Part shown: piece by piece, positions 6,733 through 7,754 of the stretch | Layout of the letters: every line of letters begins with the position of its first letter | How positions within the stretch are numbered: position 1 is the first letter of the stretch | NCBI GenBank assembly: GCA_038214535.1 | Contig: JBBQRS010000170.1 | Span: forward strand, 1 to 7,754 | Direction of reading: 5' to 3' | DNA length: 7,754 bases | Origin: JBBQRS01 sp038214535 | GTDB taxonomy: Bacteria; Chloroflexota; Anaerolineae; CG2-30-64-16 | Position numbers and translations under genes: made by a program | The notes under the pieces: model-generated | The model's input: the letters and a program-made list of their open reading frames with translations, nothing else | Databases searched by the model: none | What the model was told of the DNA's origin: nothing

Positions 6733-6798
6733 TTACGCCCGCCCAGGACACGAGCAAGCAGGGTTGAAACCTTGCGCGACCACCGAACCGTTAATCAT
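6733..6798 (-). CDS. Candidate cysteine-containing leader peptide, 21 residues
   Basis: A 21-codon frame, ATG at 6798 to TAA at 6735-6733, is the first ATG after the cysK promoter. It starts with MINGSVVAQG and ends with FNPACSCPGRA, with cysteine codons TGC at 6756-6754 and TGT at 6750-6748. The ATG lies only 9 nt beyond the -10 box, so the transcript would begin AUAUG or AUG, i.e. it would be leaderless or nearly so and needs no Shine-Dalgarno. The stop codon sits in the internal loop of hairpin A, so a ribosome paused at the Cys codons would cover the 5' arm of that hairpin. By analogy with leaderless Cys-rich leader ORFs ahead of mycobacterial sulfur genes, it may sense charged cysteinyl-tRNA. 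Two Cys codons in 21 are suggestive, not proof; such a short frame can occur by chance. Confidence 0.45.
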   Translation of the reverse strand: MINGSVVAQGFNPACSCPGRA

Positions 6799-6807
6799 AT
6801 GGCGATG

Positions 6808-6836
6808 AGTCTAACGTAGGGCGAACCGGGTGTCAA
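6808..6836 (-). promoter_or_regulatory. Promoter of the cysK-cysE operon
   Basis: TTGACA (6836-6831), a 17-bp spacer and TAGACT (6813-6808) match the sigma-70 consensus at 6/6 and 4/6 positions with ideal spacing. The best purine start sites are A6800 or A6798, giving a leader of about 280 nt before the cysK GTG. The promoter lies just after the terminator of the upstream unit, so cysK-cysE is an independent transcription unit. Confidence 0.7.
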
Positions 6837-6851
6837 GTCGTTGACCTGCAT

Positions 6852-6881
6852 AAAAAAACGGGGCGCAGCAATGCACCTCGT
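6852..6881 (-). terminator. Intrinsic terminator of the DUF5317 / NHLP-clan unit
   Basis: On the minus strand, ACGAGGTGCA (6881-6872) pairs with TGCGCCCCGT (6867-6858), nine of ten positions with one A/C mismatch and one G/U pair, around a TTGC loop. A run of seven T residues (6858-6852) follows. It is 34 nt downstream of the small NHLP-clan gene and just ahead of the cysK promoter. Confidence 0.88.
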
Positions 6882-6915
6882 TTTAGATATTGGACACAGA
6901 GGACCGGCCTCAGGT

Positions 6916-7260
6916 TCAAGGCTCCGGTGACATGTAGGCCCGGACGAGCGGCCCCGTGGTTTTCATGGCCGAAGTATGATCGGCGCGAACGCGGCACGCA
7001 TAGTTTGGCTCCTGCATTGGTCTGACACCCGACCGCACAGGCGCAGCCGCGAATCCCCGCTCATCCAGGCTCAATGCGGATACCAGGTGTCGCGCCAACT
7101 GGTCTACAGACTCGACGTGGAGATTGCCGATCAGGTCCAGTTCGTCGGCCGCGAGATCAAAGCCGGCCACAGCAGTTCGTGGGTCGGCCAACAAGCGGGT
7201 GCGGAACTCACAGTTGACCACGGCTTCGCCGACGATGCGATTCAGTTTTTCAAGACGCAT
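6916..7260 (-). CDS. Small Os1348-like NHLP-clan protein (possible RiPP-precursor-like)
   Basis: 114 residues from ATG at 7260, with AAAGGGA about 7 nt upstream. Residues 4-60 (EKLNRIVGEAVVNCEFRTRL, then LADPRTAVAGFDLAADELDLI) follow the pattern of nitrile-hydratase-leader-like (NHLP/Nif11 clan) domains: a helix with the F-R-x-x-L-L-x-D-P block, then a short acidic helix. I recall the Os1348 family name as deriving from the chloroflexus relative Oscillochloris, which would fit the suggested host. Residues 62-114 are polar, low in hydrophobics, and contain one Cys (NYACRV, residue 89). In NHLP-type precursors such a tail would be the modified core, but no maturase or transporter is visible here, so an unmodified regulatory or scaffold role is equally open. 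The ATG overlaps the end of the DUF5317 gene by 11 nt. The frame extends upstream to 7341, but that part lies over DUF5317 and is not taken. Confidence 0.65.
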   Translation of the reverse strand: MRLEKLNRIVGEAVVNCEFRTRLLADPRTAVAGFDLAADELDLIGNLHVESVDQLARHLVSALSLDERGFAAAPVRSGVRPMQEPNYACRVRADHTSAMKTTGPLVRAYMSPEP

Positions 7261-7754
7261 GAGACAGTCCCTTTCCGGATGGTTCCACCATGAAGCGCTG
7301 AATGAGTACAAAGATGCCGGAAATGAGCAGTACATCGCCAAGGCTGAAGGCAGTGCTTAAGAAAAATGGCGGTGGGATGACGAAGATGTCGGACAGAAAC
7401 CACAGCCGTGTTTCTTCTCGAGTCAGGATGACATCCTTGGCCTGATAGACTCGATAACCGGATTCTAGCGCTTGTACGCGATCATCGTGCCCCAGGACTT
7501 GAACTACATCAGGCTCGATCGGCATGAAACCGCCATTGGCGGCGATGACGGCAAAATTGAGAAGCAGTCCCATGCCGATTAGAGCCATGCCAGGTAGCCG
7601 CCGATTGATAAGAACGGCTATCACAAGCACCAGGTAAGATGTGAGCACCAACAGCGCCGCCGGGTCGCTCAACCCCGTGGTCTTTCCGCCAGGGATAAAG
7701 ACCACGAATATCTGCATCAGAAACGCAAGGGGAATAAGCCATGCGCTCCGAAAC
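7250..7754 (-). CDS. DUF5317 family membrane protein, N-terminus beyond the right edge
   Basis: The frame is open to the window end and 167 residues are visible; an internal ATG at 7717 is not the likely start because the coding signal (FRSAWLIPLAFL) continues upstream into a hydrophobic helix. Four further hydrophobic stretches lie at visible residues of about 5-20, 32-48, 52-70 and 132-153. Family landmarks of DUF5317 (PF17248) are recognisable: ANGGFMPIEPD after the third helix, and ETRLWFLSDIFVIPPP followed by FSLGDVLLISG near the C-terminus. The function of the family is unknown; it is common in Gram-positive bacteria and Chloroflexota. The stop (7252-7250) lies inside the next gene, an 11-nt overlap that suggests coupled translation with the NHLP-clan protein. 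Confidence 0.8.
   Translation of the reverse strand, partial: FRSAWLIPLAFLMQIFVVFIPGGKTTGLSDPAALLVLTSYLVLVIAVLINRRLPGMALIGMGLLLNFAVIAANGGFMPIEPDVVQVLGHDDRVQALESGYRVYQAKDVILTREETRLWFLSDIFVIPPPFFLSTAFSLGDVLLISGIFVLIQRFMVEPSGKGLSHAS

Larger units (their letters stand above)
6567..6801 (-). promoter_or_regulatory. Structured 5' leader of cysK-cysE with mutually exclusive hairpins
   Basis: Leader of about 235 nt from the predicted transcription start to the end of the attenuator. Hairpin A is GCGGGCG (6742-6736) with CGCCCGC (6714-6708) plus an inner 5-bp stem (6731-6727 with 6722-6718) and a 4-nt loop. Alternative stem B is TGCGCCGG (6725-6718) with CCGGCGCA (6684-6677), an 8-bp GC-rich match that breaks the inner stem of A. 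Hairpin C is GAGATCG/CGATCTC (6662-6644); it excludes a smaller CTCG/CGAG hairpin (6673-6660). A possible antiterminator pairs 6699-6693 with 6606-6600 and would invade the 5' arm of the terminator. These pairings were found by eye, and GC-rich DNA gives some by chance. No known riboswitch or T-box core was recognised. Confidence 0.55.

Noticed and set aside
6758..6775. GTTGAAAC motif resembling the end of a CRISPR repeat
   Set aside because: A single copy with no spacer-repeat array and no cas gene. It belongs to a small imperfect palindrome in the leader.
6567..6801. Cysteine-specific T-box leader for cysK
   Set aside because: The conserved GGTGGNACCGCG box is not found just before the terminator. 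A GGTGGTCGCGC string near the 5' end (about 6785-6775) is in the wrong place and lacks the ACC.
6616..6819. 67-codon plus-strand frame in the cysK leader
   Set aside because: No ribosome binding site, no family features, and it is antisense to the promoter and leader structures.

Overview
The window looks like a chromosomal segment of a GC-rich (about 60%) bacterium, most likely a member of the Chloroflexota. This rests on protein-family content (an Os1348-type NHLP-clan small protein beside a DUF5317 membrane protein, and a PG_binding_4-type membrane-anchored protein), not on a phylogenetic marker, so it is an inference. No phage, transposase, tRNA, rRNA or CRISPR array is visible. The genes are mostly housekeeping; the interest lies in the intergenic control regions.

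Layout, left to right. (1) Positions 1-2750, minus strand: a purine-salvage and GMP operon, promoter - xpt (xanthine phosphoribosyltransferase) - guaA (GMP synthase) - a membrane-anchored PG_binding_4 / VanW-type protein cut by the left edge. (2) Positions 2682-2888: a divergent control region with one promoter on each strand and a short palindrome. (3) Positions 2889-3740, plus strand: a ten-helix EamA/DMT-family transporter, the only plus-strand gene. (4) Positions 3746-4786, minus strand: a family 2 glycosyltransferase with its own near-consensus promoter, convergent with the transporter. (5) Positions 4803-4858: a perfect 22-bp inverted repeat. (6) Positions 4866-6836, minus strand: the cysteine-biosynthesis operon cysK-cysE, preceded by a leader of about 280 nt. 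(7) Positions 6852-7754, minus strand: a small Os1348-like NHLP-clan protein whose start overlaps the end of a DUF5317 membrane protein cut by the right edge; an intrinsic terminator closes this unit.

How the parts work together. Xpt makes XMP from xanthine and GuaA aminates XMP to GMP, so the first two genes are consecutive steps. CysE makes O-acetylserine and CysK converts it with sulfide to cysteine; CysE ends in isoleucine, the residue known to dock into CysK in the cysteine synthase complex.

The most interesting element is the cysK leader. A strong promoter (TTGACA-N17-TAGACT) is followed almost at once by a 21-codon open frame ending in ACSCPGRA, then mutually exclusive hairpins, then a full intrinsic terminator (9-bp stem plus T-tract) 46 nt before cysK. 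This architecture suggests cysteine-responsive attenuation by a nearly leaderless leader peptide, although an unrecognised riboswitch remains possible.
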